Of a stretch of 64,000 bases of DNA, positions 1 to 12,700 are shown in pieces. Made by a program: the position numbers and the translations under genes. Under the pieces are notes generated by a model. That model was not told where the DNA came from. It was given only the letters and a program-made list of their open reading frames with translations, and did not search any database. The DNA lies in contig JAJKFL010000427.1 in the NCBI GenBank assembly GCA_021186555.1, forward strand, positions 20,174,505 to 20,238,504. The letters run 5' to 3'. The number at the start of each line of letters is the position of its first letter. Within the stretch, counting starts at the first letter, position 1. This DNA is from Reticulitermes speratus (lineage: Eukaryota; Arthropoda; Insecta; Blattodea; Rhinotermitidae).

Positions 1-591
1 GCCTCATCCAGAATCTGTGTAGAGACTGAAAAATGTCACAAGAACCAAATATGGGGTAACTGCATTGAACTTTAAAACTTCATGCATTACCACTACACCA
101 TGCTGCCAAACACATTCTATGTTACTACGGAGCTGACCACTATGTATGAAAAAGTGCTCCTTTCACCTGCAATAGTACACATCATGTCACAACTGCCCAC
201 AATCATTGGATAACATTCACAAAAACTGAGACATACCTTCTAAACATACCCTTATTTCTTTGTGTGTGTATTTACGAGTGCATAAGCATCTAAAACTATA
301 TATGCTCCTGTCTCCAATTCATATACAATTCCATGGCATGACATAAAGTGAAATTAATACATACAAGTGGTACAGTAAAATTACTGGGTTATTTCCACAC
401 AAAATTGAGATTGTAGGCTGTGTTGGGACCTGTTACTGAGGTCCCAAAAATGGTGCAAATTAAATAATGAAAAGAACAATATACCTGCTGCATAAAAGTT
501 CAAGAATTAAAATGACATAACCTAGTTAAAACGACATGGAAAGCCATATGCTAGTTACAAATATATCACTGTTCCATTTTACACTACAGAC
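1..591. other. Intron sequence of EIF2B4, nothing recognised
   Basis: AT-rich sequence left of the last visible EIF2B4 exon. An acceptor-like tract on the minus strand near 20-35 is not followed by the expected eIF2B-delta residues, so it was not called an exon. Confidence 0.5.
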
Positions 592-769
592 CTCTCTCAT
601 GATAAAGCTTGCAGCTGACACAAGTATATAGGAACAATCGAGTCCACATTCCACTAGCCGACGCAGCATCTCTCGGCCCTCCCTCCATGGGCGACCATCA
701 ACTACAACCACCCTGAACTTGGTACCACTACGATGTGCCTCCACCAGAATGCGTTTCAGAAGTGATGAG
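592..769 (-). CDS. EIF2B4: EIF2B4 exon, C-terminal domain (last exon in window)
   Basis: It encodes [20 protein letters not shown] then [20 protein letters not shown] and [14 protein letters not shown], closely matching the human C-terminal domain (VVVVDSRPWLEGRHTL, SYLLIPAASYVLPE). The acceptor is cactag and the proposed donor, GAG-gtctgt, is weak but is at the conserved place and phase. No following exon (SKVLLGAHALL block) is seen in positions 1-591, so the gene continues left of the window. Confidence 0.92.
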
Positions 770-3700
770 CTAGTGGGACATCACATACATATATATATTA
801 AGTTTTGCACTCGCATTAAATTTTATCTTTCCCTCCCAGCCAGCTCAAATTCACTTAAAAAAGGACAGAAGAAACAAAAAAAAGGAAAAAAGAAAAAACA
901 CAGCATGCATTCAAATATTTATTTATCAAATATGTGGAATGTCTCAAAACTAAAAACTTACGGATCCTGTTATGCAGTTTCTAAACAGTTAAAACATTCC
1001 TCTAACAAACGGCAGCCCCAAAAAGCCAAACATTTCCCTGTAACGTGCCCAATCAGTGAAGTAAAATATGTGGCAGCTCCCTCAAAACACATGTACTTTC
1101 TTGTATTTTCTTGTTATCAAATGTTGCCCGACATGGGCGTAAAAGGTTAAAGGCTGACAGGAAATGATTTATAAACTTCAGAGTAGTTCCTTGACATATG
1201 GCACAAAACTGGAAGTCTTATAAGAAGGTCTGGGCCAATCTACACCATTTGGTATGATGAAGTAACATGTGTAGCCTGGTACCTTGTCTGAAGACCAATC
1301 TGTACTACAGGCAACAGCATTCCCAGGACATAAGAATTCAAGTGTTGTATATGTTACAGCATTGGACAACCCTTGTGACTTATCATTCTGGGCATGCCTG
1401 GTAGATGTGAATTCCTGCAGGTTGTGTGGGTGACATGCACAGTGCCCTGCTGCAAACTGCAATAGATCTGACTAATGCTAGGCAGAGTTACCACATGACT
1501 GTGTACCAACCTCCTTGTACACTTCAGGTGCAGATCTCAAATAAGATAAGAAATGTTATCACATGACCTCATAAAAACTTACTTTATCAAATTTGTAGTG
1601 TCCTCAAATCATTTGTAATTAACGAAAATATAAATCTGCGTTAGAAGGAATATTAAATCCAACTTAACCAGTGAATTTCAGCCCAAAGACAATAAATTAC
1701 ATACTGAGTGTAATTCCTATGGCAGTTCATGGTCTGTGCAGTACTATCATTACTTTGCCAAGTGTCCATCACTCCAGCAGAATACATATCAAAATACTGC
1801 GCTTCACATGTTCCAATTGACATGTTCAGTGCATAAATTGGTGTAAGACCTACACGCACTTCAGGCCATTCATATCCACAAAACACTGTAAATACGTGAC
1901 ACTTGTCCTCTTTTCAATGCTCTTGACATGACATGATTCATCTGACTGTACCACAATTGTGACAAAAGTTAAAAACGAAAGAAAGAAACCTTAATTTCAT
2001 GACAGAGTTACACTTGGAACACAAAATTTAAACAAAAACAAATTAAACTTGGCTGCACCATATTCCATCATCATCATTTCAAGGGTTAGGCCTTCGGCCT
2101 GTTCTGACTTCACAATGCCCATCTCTTCCTTGGACTCCCAAATCTCTTCTACCTTTGCGATTAAATTTGGAGGCAATCTTCAGAATTTGTGATCTATCCA
2201 TTCTTGGTAAATGTTCTCCCCAGCATTTCCTGTAGCTGTCAATATTTGCAATAATGGGACTGACATTTAGTTCTTGTCTAACATCTTCATTGCAAAAGCA
2301 ATCCAGTCTTGTACAACCTTTAACTGATCTTAAACCATTTCTCTGGCAGTTAGAGAACTATAATCCTTTTGGTTCAGTACCCATGTTTCACTAGCCTACA
2401 ATAAGGTGGGCACAGCAATCACCTTATAAAATTTGATTTGTGTTTCTTTTCTGGTTTTGTTTTTCAAGGTCCTTTTTAATGTGCCACATATGTGTTTAAA
2501 TTTAGTAAGTTTCACTATAATACCTTTATAAGTGTCATATGTGAAGTCACAACCTAGGTAAGTGAAATGTGATACTTGTTCAATCGGTTCATTGTCTATT
2601 ACCATTTTTGTTCAGATGGGGAACTTTCTTCTGAACGCCACGTCTTCGTCTTGTTGGTAGAGATCTTAAAACTGTAATTGTTAGCAATTTGTGCAAGTTT
2701 ATATACTGCTGTTTGGAGATCATGTTCAGATTTCTAAAAGAATTATTTGGTCATCAGCAAAAAGCAGTGTGTCGAGAGAAGTATTATACATTTGTATCCC
2801 TGGATTTGTCAGTTGTCCATGTTCTAAGCATGTCATCAATACAGATATTAAAAAGAGCTGGCAATAAACTACACCCTTGTCTCGCCCCTTGATTTATGGA
2901 AATTTCTTCGGAAATCTTGCTCCTAATATCTCTATCTGTATGGCGTTATTGTTATATAGGCATTTAATAGTTTAGAAGGTGGGTAGGATAGCCGTGTTTA
3001 TAGAGAATGTTCCATAGTTTATTGCGATCTATTTTATCAGACGCCTTTTCGAAGTCAATAAAAGCTATATGCATTTCTAAGTTAAATTCACATCTCTTCT
3101 CTATTATTTGCTGCACAATAAATATATTATCTATAGCAGACCTCCCTTTTCTGAACTCTTGTTGCTCCTCAAGAAGAAATGCATCCATTACTGTTTTCAG
3201 CCTTTCGTTGATTATTTTGGTGCATATTTTGTATCCGCTATTAAGGACACTAATGTCCCTATAATTGTTACAACTGTTCTTATCTCCTTTTGTGAAGGGC
3301 AGAATTAAGTGGGCACTTCTCCAAGTATGTGGTAGAGAGTGTGTTATCCAGCAGGTATTGAGGAAAATATGCAATCCAGTAATAAGGGTTGATGATGACG
3401 ATGACAAGAGTTCAATGGATAAGAAGTCTCCAATGTTTTCCATCTTCCACATTTCCTTCCCAATTACTTGTTGCAACCAGGCTGGATGGTCCGGTGTTCG
3501 AACCCTGGTGGGGGGGGGGAGGGGGCGAGATTTTCTGGACCCATCCAGACTGGCCTTGAGTCCCAACAAGTCTCCTGTACAATAAGAACCAGGTCTCTTT
3601 CCTGAGGGTAAAGCGGATGGGGGCGTGGTGTTGACCATCCACCCCTTTCTATTGCCGAGGTTGAGTATAGGTACAGCTATACCTCTATTCCCCTCAGTGC

Positions 3701-6700
3701 CTGTTTGGCATGATATGGGACAGCCTTTACCATCTTGTTCTGGGTCATCCCACAGTTCTCTTACCTTTCAATAGTTACTCTAATGCCCTTCTCAGTATCC
3801 TTGTTCTGTCCATTCCTTTTGCATGGCCAAACTGTTACAGTTGCTTCTCTTCTAACTTCATTAACAACTTCTGAATTCCAAATTTTGCTCTAAAAATTCC
3901 ATTTATAATTCTATCTTCATATATTTCATATCCATTGCTCAATACATACAGTGAAGTACATCACTGTAACCACAGGGACATGAAGTACACTGGTAACTTC
4001 TTCTACACATAATCTTAGCTTAATCTTTTGGAAGTCTTCTGCTTTCATTTCTCAGAATGAATAACAAGGAGACAAAGGGGGAAAAGGCTATGAACTCAAA
4101 CATGATGATACCAATGGCACAGAATTCAACACTTCTAAGACACAAAAACCCTGTATGACAGTATGACTTAGGCAGAATCTTCATACACATTACGGGCAAT
4201 ATGAAAGATTTCAAAGAACAAAGCTCTTAAAAAGAGAGATGAATCTCATTGTTATGTTACTTTCTGCTCTCATGGCACACAAAAGGGTGAAAGACATTGG
4301 TATTTGAAACTCACCAGCCATATGTAAGAATAACATCTCCATCAGCAATCTTCCTCCGCACCATGATGCAGATTGCTTGTGCAGCGACTTCAATTTGTTC
4401 TCGAATATATGTGTCAATGGCTTCCAAAAGTTTCTTCTTCGCCTGTTACCAAAAAAATCCAAATATATCACAGTCAATGGAGATACAAAATATTTGCACA
4501 ATACAAATGACTTAGTGCTACTTGATAAACTGAGTATATATCTATTTTTTTAATGACAAATGCAATGATTGTCATTCATGTACTTCATTTCATCACTGAA
4601 CTTCCAGTGATCTCACTCATACAGCAGTGTCCTTAAGAAGCTAATGGTTGTTCAAATGACTGAGGAATTACCAGCCTCTTTCAAAACTCAGAGATTTGTT
4701 ACCATTAGCTAGCCATTCTTCTGGGATATGACAAGGCATCATTGGGGAATGTTTCCAAATGTTTTGAAACAACGTTGTGGTGGCATCTTCAAGGGTTGAG
4801 ATGTGCAAGAAGAATGCTGCAGAACAGGTGGATGTATGCACATACAGAGATGGTGTAACTTCTCCAACATCTTCTTGAACATTCCAACATCTGAAGATAA
4901 GACCACTACATTGTCTCGAAATGTTGGGAACCAATCACCCTGTGATGTGGTGTCACATCCCAAAAGAACGAATACCTCAGCCACACCACTGCAAAAACTG
5001 AAAAACTTGCATTCATTGCTATATTCAGAAGAGCCCACTATGAGTCCCTATATGTCAGATGAAGCCGATCCTCAACCTCGTATCATATTTATGATCCATT
5101 TTATTACTACCCTCCCATCTATTCTGGGACTCTCAGTGGACTCATTTTTCTGGCTACCATTCTTTATGCATTTCTCATATTTATCATGCCTACAGCATGC
5201 CCTGCTCATTACACAATTCTCACCAGCCTCCTGGCACTAACTCTCTCTTAGACAAAAATATTTTCCTCAGCACTATTCTCAAACAAGAACCATTCTCAAA
5301 AATCACAAAATCATACAGAGAAATCTCTGAAAAACTCTTAACCACAGAAGTTTGCTTCACTATTTATGTAACAACACTATCTCAACTGCACAGATCATAA
5401 AATAACAAACCAATGTTCTTGTGGCCTCTTTAAAGGCACTGTCTCAGTACTGACCTGGATGACAGAGGAGAGCTATGAAGATCTCAGTGAATAGTCAACC
5501 TCTAGACTAAGAATCAAAACCAAAAGCAGGACCTAACTATTCAATTATATTTTGTCATGAACCGACTGAATACATTCTGTATAAAAGGGACAAATATGAA
5601 AACAGACATGAGGGTTATTCACATAAGACATGGAATCTTTGGAACTCATTTTGTGCTCACTTTTGGAAAGTGAAGGTGTCCACAAACAAATATCTCCATC
5701 CTACTGACATGGATGTTTACTTGTTAGAAGATTTCTTACCCAGAACCACAGTGACTGCTGAGAATATGTTTCTCAACTCTGTTACTGTTCACATGGCTGA
5801 CTGGCATTAACCACTGTGCGGAACTTGCTTACAGCATCATAGCTGTACCCAGATGTGGTACACCACTCTTACACCTGTGTTTCTGTCATGCATCATCCGT
5901 AAAGTATACTGAAGTCTTTGGTAAATATGAGCTGGTTCTGAGCCATCCTCTGCCAACAACTTGCATCACTTTTGTACTAACTTCTACAGAAGGCAGCTTT
6001 TGTTATACTAACTTTACTTACATAACTAAGCACATACACACATGAAACATTAACCTTTGGGCAGGAACACATAAAATAAGTGTGCAAAATAACATTGCTG
6101 CACATCAGTTTTTACTAGAAAAAATGAAAATTCTGTGTCAAATTTACACCAACTATGTATCCACAGGAATGGCTATGGTACACACCAGTGATTACTAGAA
6201 ACAATAAAAATTCTCCATCAAATTTAAACCAATTATGTGTACAGTAATACACGCTTAACGCTGCCCCGTTCAGTGCTGTTTCGTTACAGCGCACTTGTGC
6301 AAATGACCGATAATTCGTGAAAGCGGCCATTTTACCTTCCACCCAACACCGCTTCATTAATACTACCAATGGATCAGGAAGTAATATCAAATTTTAAGGC
6401 CTACTACCTCCGTCGCACATTGAAGCAACGCGTAGAGAAAACAGATGGTGAAGATAAACAATCCATCAGGCAATTTTGGAAAGACTACAACATTATGAAT
6501 GCCACAGATAATATCAGAGCAGCCTGGAATGAAGTGACTCCAAACTGCTTGAACGGAGGGTGGAAGAAGCTATGGCCAGAAGCAAGAAGCAATTTGGAGG
6601 AAGATGAGGAGGAAACAGTCATCCAGAACATTGTCAAACTGGCCAGTGAAGCGGGACTGTAAGGTGTTAATGAGGACGATATTCAGGAATTGCTGCAGTC

Positions 6701-9700
6701 CCATGGCGAGAGTCTTACCAATAACGAACTTCGAGAATTAGCAGAGCAACGCATCCAGAGTGAATTTACAGCCTCCAATACACAAGAGGCAACACCAGTG
6801 AGAGAAATTTCTACAGAATTCCTCAGCATCAGCATCACCGCAATCACGCAAATCATGGACCAGTTCACAGATAACAACCTTGACTATAAGCAGAGCTCTA
6901 AGGCAAGGCAAGGTGTTCTTGAAACAATATCCTGCTACCAAGAACTGCTTTGTGAGAGAAAACTCAAGAAAAGACAATCAGCTCTTGACAGCCACATCAA
7001 GAAGAAGCCGAGGTTCACAGAGGACCCTCAGACTGGTCCCTCATCTGGTGTATAATTACAGGTACTGTTTTTCATAAAAAAATTGCTCATTATGTAGAAG
7101 TTGCTCGTATGCTCAATAAAAGTTTGTGTATTTATATATTTGTGCATAATGTAGTGATTTTCATAAAAAATTTCTCAAGAAAAGTTCATTGTTGTTATAC
7201 TTGTATTTGTATTTTCACCTATCCACATTTACGTAATGTTATAATGACCCAGTTTAGCCCTGTTTTGGTTAGTGCTCCATGTTCTAGGAACATACCCTGA
7301 GCGTTAAGCGGGGCATTACTGTGTACAAAAATCAGTAACTACTGACTGGATTACAAATAAATAAATCTGCAAGATTTGCAATCAATACGTTAAGGTAAAC
7401 AATTTTACTGATTACCACATGTAAGTATGACTTTGTCTCTCATGTGGTAAAGGCAATAAACTTGACTTTCTCATGATGACAGCAATACATGTACAAGTAC
7501 AATGTTACCTCTGAGTCAGAAACACTGTTAGGTAGTTGTGTCAGCTGCCATGTGAGATGTCGCAATGCATTGGTCATCGATACTGACAGTGGCCGGCAAC
7601 GGTCCAGGAATGCAACTGAAGGCTGTAATTCTGCTTCTAATCCCCTTGAGAACTCCTTCTGAGGAGGTGTTTCATAGTCTTTTATTATCTGTAATGTGCA
7701 GGTAACATTATAAACATGCCTACAGTCACAGGAAATCCATTAACCATTGTGAGCCATGTACTGCATATACACAGTCCAGTTTGCTGAACATTGCATTTTC
7801 TTAATACCAAGAGTTTTATGCAAATGCCAAACTATTGCTGCTGGCCCTGTAGAAATGGAACACTGAACACTCCTATTCCCTAGTAATACCTGTTACCAAC
7901 ACAAATTAAACATACTTGCAAACCTCAGAAACCAAGAGATATTAAATATTAATATTAATCTGGGAAGGTTGGGAACAAACCAATGCATAAACGACCTTGT
8001 GTATTAAACAGCAGAAAATCTATAACTGCTATGACAGGGCAGTATTACAATTTGGTTCATTTAACCTGTTGGTGCCAAACACTACACATATGTAACATGC
8101 AATCTGAAGCACAAAATGCCAAATGTTACATAATTACATCTCATCTTATGCAGTCCACATTTAAATTCTGGCTTTCTGCAGATCATAATGGGCATTTAAT
8201 TCCAGTGCCAAAGGGTCCAAATGACGGCCAATGTATTTTTTTCACCACTGTACCACAGCCACAAGAGTCTAATGTAGCCTAAAAAATGAAGCACATTTTG
8301 GAAGCCAGTTCTGCTGTCATTCTCAGGAGATGGGAAATGGGTAATACACCTACTCTGATGGACCCCTTAGAAACACCTACTCTCAGTAACTGGGAGTAGC
8401 TGTGATATATCCAACTATGTTCTTACAATTCTGGTACAACTTAAGCAACGGAATAGGAAAATGAGATTTGGGACATGGAACGTGAGGACCTGTATAGGTC
8501 AGGGTCACTTATGACAGTGGCCAGGGAATTAGCAAGGCATACGTTAGATTTAGTGGGTGTACAGGAGGTTAGGTGGGACAAAGGAAGCACAGTAACAGAA
8601 GGGGATTATACTTTTTCTATGGAAAAGGAAATGAAGGTCATCAATTGGGAACAGGTTTCTTTGTACATCAGAGAATAGTATCAGCAATTAAGACAGTAGA
8701 GTTTGTTAGTGATAGGATGTCATATATGGTGCTGAGAGGTCGCTGGTGTAATATCATTGTTCTGAATGTGCATGCACCAACTGAGGAGAAAAGTGATGAC
8801 TCAAAGGACAGTTTCTATGAGGAATCAGAACAGGTATTCAATCATTTTCCTAAGTACCATAAGAAAATTCTGTTAGGAGATTTTAATGCAAAACTGGGGA
8901 GGTAGGATACTTTCAAACTGATGATCAGGAATGATAGTTTACATGAAGATAGTAATGATAATGGTGTTAGAGTTGTAAACTTTGCCACATCAAAAAATCT
9001 AGTTGTTAAGAGCACGATGTTCCCACACCGAAATATTCATAAATACACCTGGACCTCTTCTGATGGGAAGACTCATAATCAGATTGATCATGTATTGATA
9101 GATAGATGACATTTAAGTATACTCGATGTGTGATCTTTCAGGGGAGCTGACTGTGATACTGATCACTATCTGGTGGTTGCAAAAGTTAGGGAAAGACTGG
9201 CTGTAATTAAACAAGCAGCACAGAAGTTTGATGCGGAGAGATTTAATCCCAAGAAGCTAAGTGAACTAGAGGTTGGGAAACAGTATCAGATAAAGATCTC
9301 AAAGAGGTTTGCAGCTTTGGAGAACTTAAATGTCAGTGAGGACATAAATAGGGCTTGGGAAAACATTAAAAGACAGTATCAAAATCTCAGCTAAAGAGAG
9401 TCTAGGGCTGTATGAAAGGAAGCAGCATAAACCATGGTTTGGCGAAGAATGTTTAAAATTTTAGATCAATGGAAGCTGGCTGAAATGCAGTGGTTACAGA
9501 ATCCAAACCAAAGTAATGTAGATAATCTGAACAATGTAAGACATGAAGCTAGTAGACATTTCAGGAACAAAAAGAAGGAATATCTGAAAGCTAAAATTAA
9601 AAAACTTGAAACAAACAGTAAGAACAAGAATATCAGAAACTTGTATAGGGGCATCAATGACTTTAAGAAGGGTTACCAGCCCAGAAATAATGTAGTAAAG

Positions 9701-12700
9701 GATGAGAAGGGTGATCTGGTTGCAGACTCCCACAGTATTTTGGCTAGGTGGAGGAATCATTTATTTCAGCTATTGAATGTACATGGGGTTAATGATGTTA
9801 GGCAGACTGAAATACATACAGCACAGCCACTGGTGCCTGAGCCCAGTGACTCTGAGGTTGAGATGGCTATTGAAAAGTTAAAAAGGCACAAATCACCAGG
9901 TATTGATCAAATTCCAGCAGAACTGATTAAAGCAGGAGGTAGGACAATTCGCTCTGAGATCCATAAACTTATTAATTCTATTTGGAATAAAGAGGAATTG
10001 CCTGAGCAGTGGAAGGAGTCAATCATTGTACCTATTTATAAGAAGGGTGATAAAACAGATTGCAGTAATTATCGAGGCATATCACTTTTGTCAACCACAT
10101 ACAAAATTCTATCCAACATCCTTCTGTCAAGGTTAACTCCATATGCAGAGGAAATTATTGGGGAGCATCAGTGTGGATTTAGACGTAACAGGTCGACTAC
10201 TGATCATATATTCTGCATTCGGCAAATACTTGAGAAAAAATGGGAATACAATGAGACAGTGCATCAGCTATTTATAGACTTCAAGAAAGCCTATGATTCA
10301 GCTAGGAGGGAGGTCTTGTATAATATTCTCATTGAAGTTGGTATCCCTATGAAACTAGTAAGGCTAGTAAAAATGTGTCTAAATGAAACCTATAGCAGAG
10401 TCCGGGTAGGCAAACATTTGTCTGATACATTTCTTATTAAGAATGGTTTGAAACAAGGAGATGCTTTATCGCCATTGCTTTTCAACTTTGCTTTGGAATA
10501 TGCCATTAGGAGGGTTCAGGCAAACCAGGAGGGCTTGAAATTAAATGCTACACATCAGCTTCTAGTTTATGCTGATGATGTTAATATATTGGGTGGAAGC
10601 GTACATGCTATAAAGAAAATCATAGAAGCTTTGGTAGTCGCTAGTAAGGAGATTGGTCTAGAAGTAAATGCTGAGAAAACTAAGTACATGGTCATGTCTT
10701 GCAATCAGAATGCAGGACAAAATCACAACATAAAGTAGATAATAAATCCTCTGAAAGGGTGGAACAGTTCAAATATTTGGGAACAACCCTAACAAATCGA
10801 AATTCCATTCAGGAAGAAATTAAGAGCAGATTGAAGTCGGGGAGTGCTTGTTATCATTCGGTGTAGGATCTTCTGTCTTCCAGTTTGCCATCCAAAAATA
10901 CAAAGATTACAATATACAGAACTATAATTTTGCCTGTTGTTTTGTATGGGTGTAAGACTTGGTCTCTCACACTGAGGGAGGAACATAGGCTGAGGGTGTT
11001 CGAGAATAGGGTGCTAAGGAGGATATTTGGGCCTAAGAGGGACGGGGTAACAGGGGAATGGAGAAGACTACATAACAAGGAACTTAATGATCTGTACTCA
11101 TCACCAAATATTATTCGGGTGATCAAATCGAGAAGAATGAGGTGGGCGGGGCATGTAGCACGTATGGAGGAGGGGAGAGGTGCATACAGGGTTTTGGTGG
11201 GGAGACCTGAGGGAAGGAGACCACTTGGAAGACCCAGGCATAGATGGGAGGATAATATTAAAATGGATCTTCAAGAAGTGGGATGGGGGGGGGGGGGAAT
11301 GGACTGGATTGATATGGCTCAGGATAGGGACAGGTGGCGGGCTCTTGTGAGTGCGGTAATGAACCTTCGGGTTCCATAAAATGCGGGGTATTTCTTGACT
11401 AGCTGACGACCTGCTAGCTTCTCAAGAAGGACTCTGCTCCATGGAGTTAGTTAGTTAGTTCCTACAATTCCAACTGATACACTGTTTTTAGATCATCATT
11501 CTCATTCTTGAACTCAACAGCAACAATAATAACAATAACCAGCTGCACTGTAACACTTCACCTCTTACCTGCTTTAAGACATTAAGCAGCGCAATGCATC
11601 GAGCATTTGATCCCACCACCACCCTGTCAGCATACTGCATTCCAAGCCTCATTACCGCTGGATGTAAGTCATGACCACACAACCTGAAAATACATACACA
11701 CAGGTGAAAGGTAAAGGTGTCCCTGTACATGACACGAAGGCATACAGGGGGAAAAGCGGTACAGTTCCACTCATTCTTAACCTCAGCACTAGATGCAGGC
11801 AAGTGGTCAACTTCACGCCCCAGGGAAAGAACCCCGTTACCCATCAAACAGAAGGCTCAGTGGGCCCCGGAGTCAGTCTGCAGAGTTTTGGAGGACAGAA
11901 AAGCTCGTGTCCGTACTGGAATCTGAACCATGGACCACCCAGCCTGTAACAAGTCACTACACTATCCTGGCTCCCATATATACACACATGTATCAAAATG
12001 TAAAATGGATCTGTACAAAGCTACAAGTACAGTACAGACACTGCTTCATAATATGCACTTTCTTTTTAAACACACTTTACTGCCCCTAAGTAATTAAAGA
12101 AGTTTATGCTGTCACACTGGCCCATGTACAGAGGTTATAGGTCTTCTGTGGTATGGTGTTACGTAATTTGGTACGTGGGTACCAATGCTGCTTCCACCTT
12201 CACAACGGACAGCCTTCTACACAGATTCCTCCATAACACTGGTATCTACATAGCAAACTGCACAGTATCACAGATAATCATTGTTTTAATACTCACCACA
12301 CTCACAACCTATCTGACAACAGAGACTTTGTTTTCTTTTAACTCTTTGGCACCTAATGTCAGGTATACATGTCCCACAATATGATGCTCAAAACGACAAA
12401 TGTCAGGTATAGATGATGGCCATTTAATGGTCTCCTTATGTAGCTCTCATTTAAATTCTGGTGCCAAATGATTAAATTAACACTGTCACTGATTATAGTG
12501 GCAGGACTTTGAATATTAATGGGAAAATTGAAACTACTGTTTAAAAAATGTTCCCATACATGTAATATACTTTTATTCCACTTAAAAATGCTAGCATCCA
12601 AATATTTTCCACCTAAGAAGCATCTTTTCAATGGTATGGAGTTATTATTCCCGTTGTCAGAGGTGGGTGAGACACAGTCCGTTTGATCTGTAGCTTCCAA

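Noticed and set aside
1-40. Acceptor-like tract on the minus strand that could begin the next EIF2B4 exon
   Set aside because: The sequence after it does not encode the expected SKVLLGAHAL block in any frame.
1178-1462. A 94-codon minus-strand ORF inside an EIF2B4 intron
   Set aside because: No known motif and no splice phase that would join it to the neighbouring exons, which already connect correctly.
11430-11460. TTAG repeats as interstitial telomere sequence
   Set aside because: The unit is four bases, not TTAGG, and is the normal 3' tandem tail of the RTE LINE.
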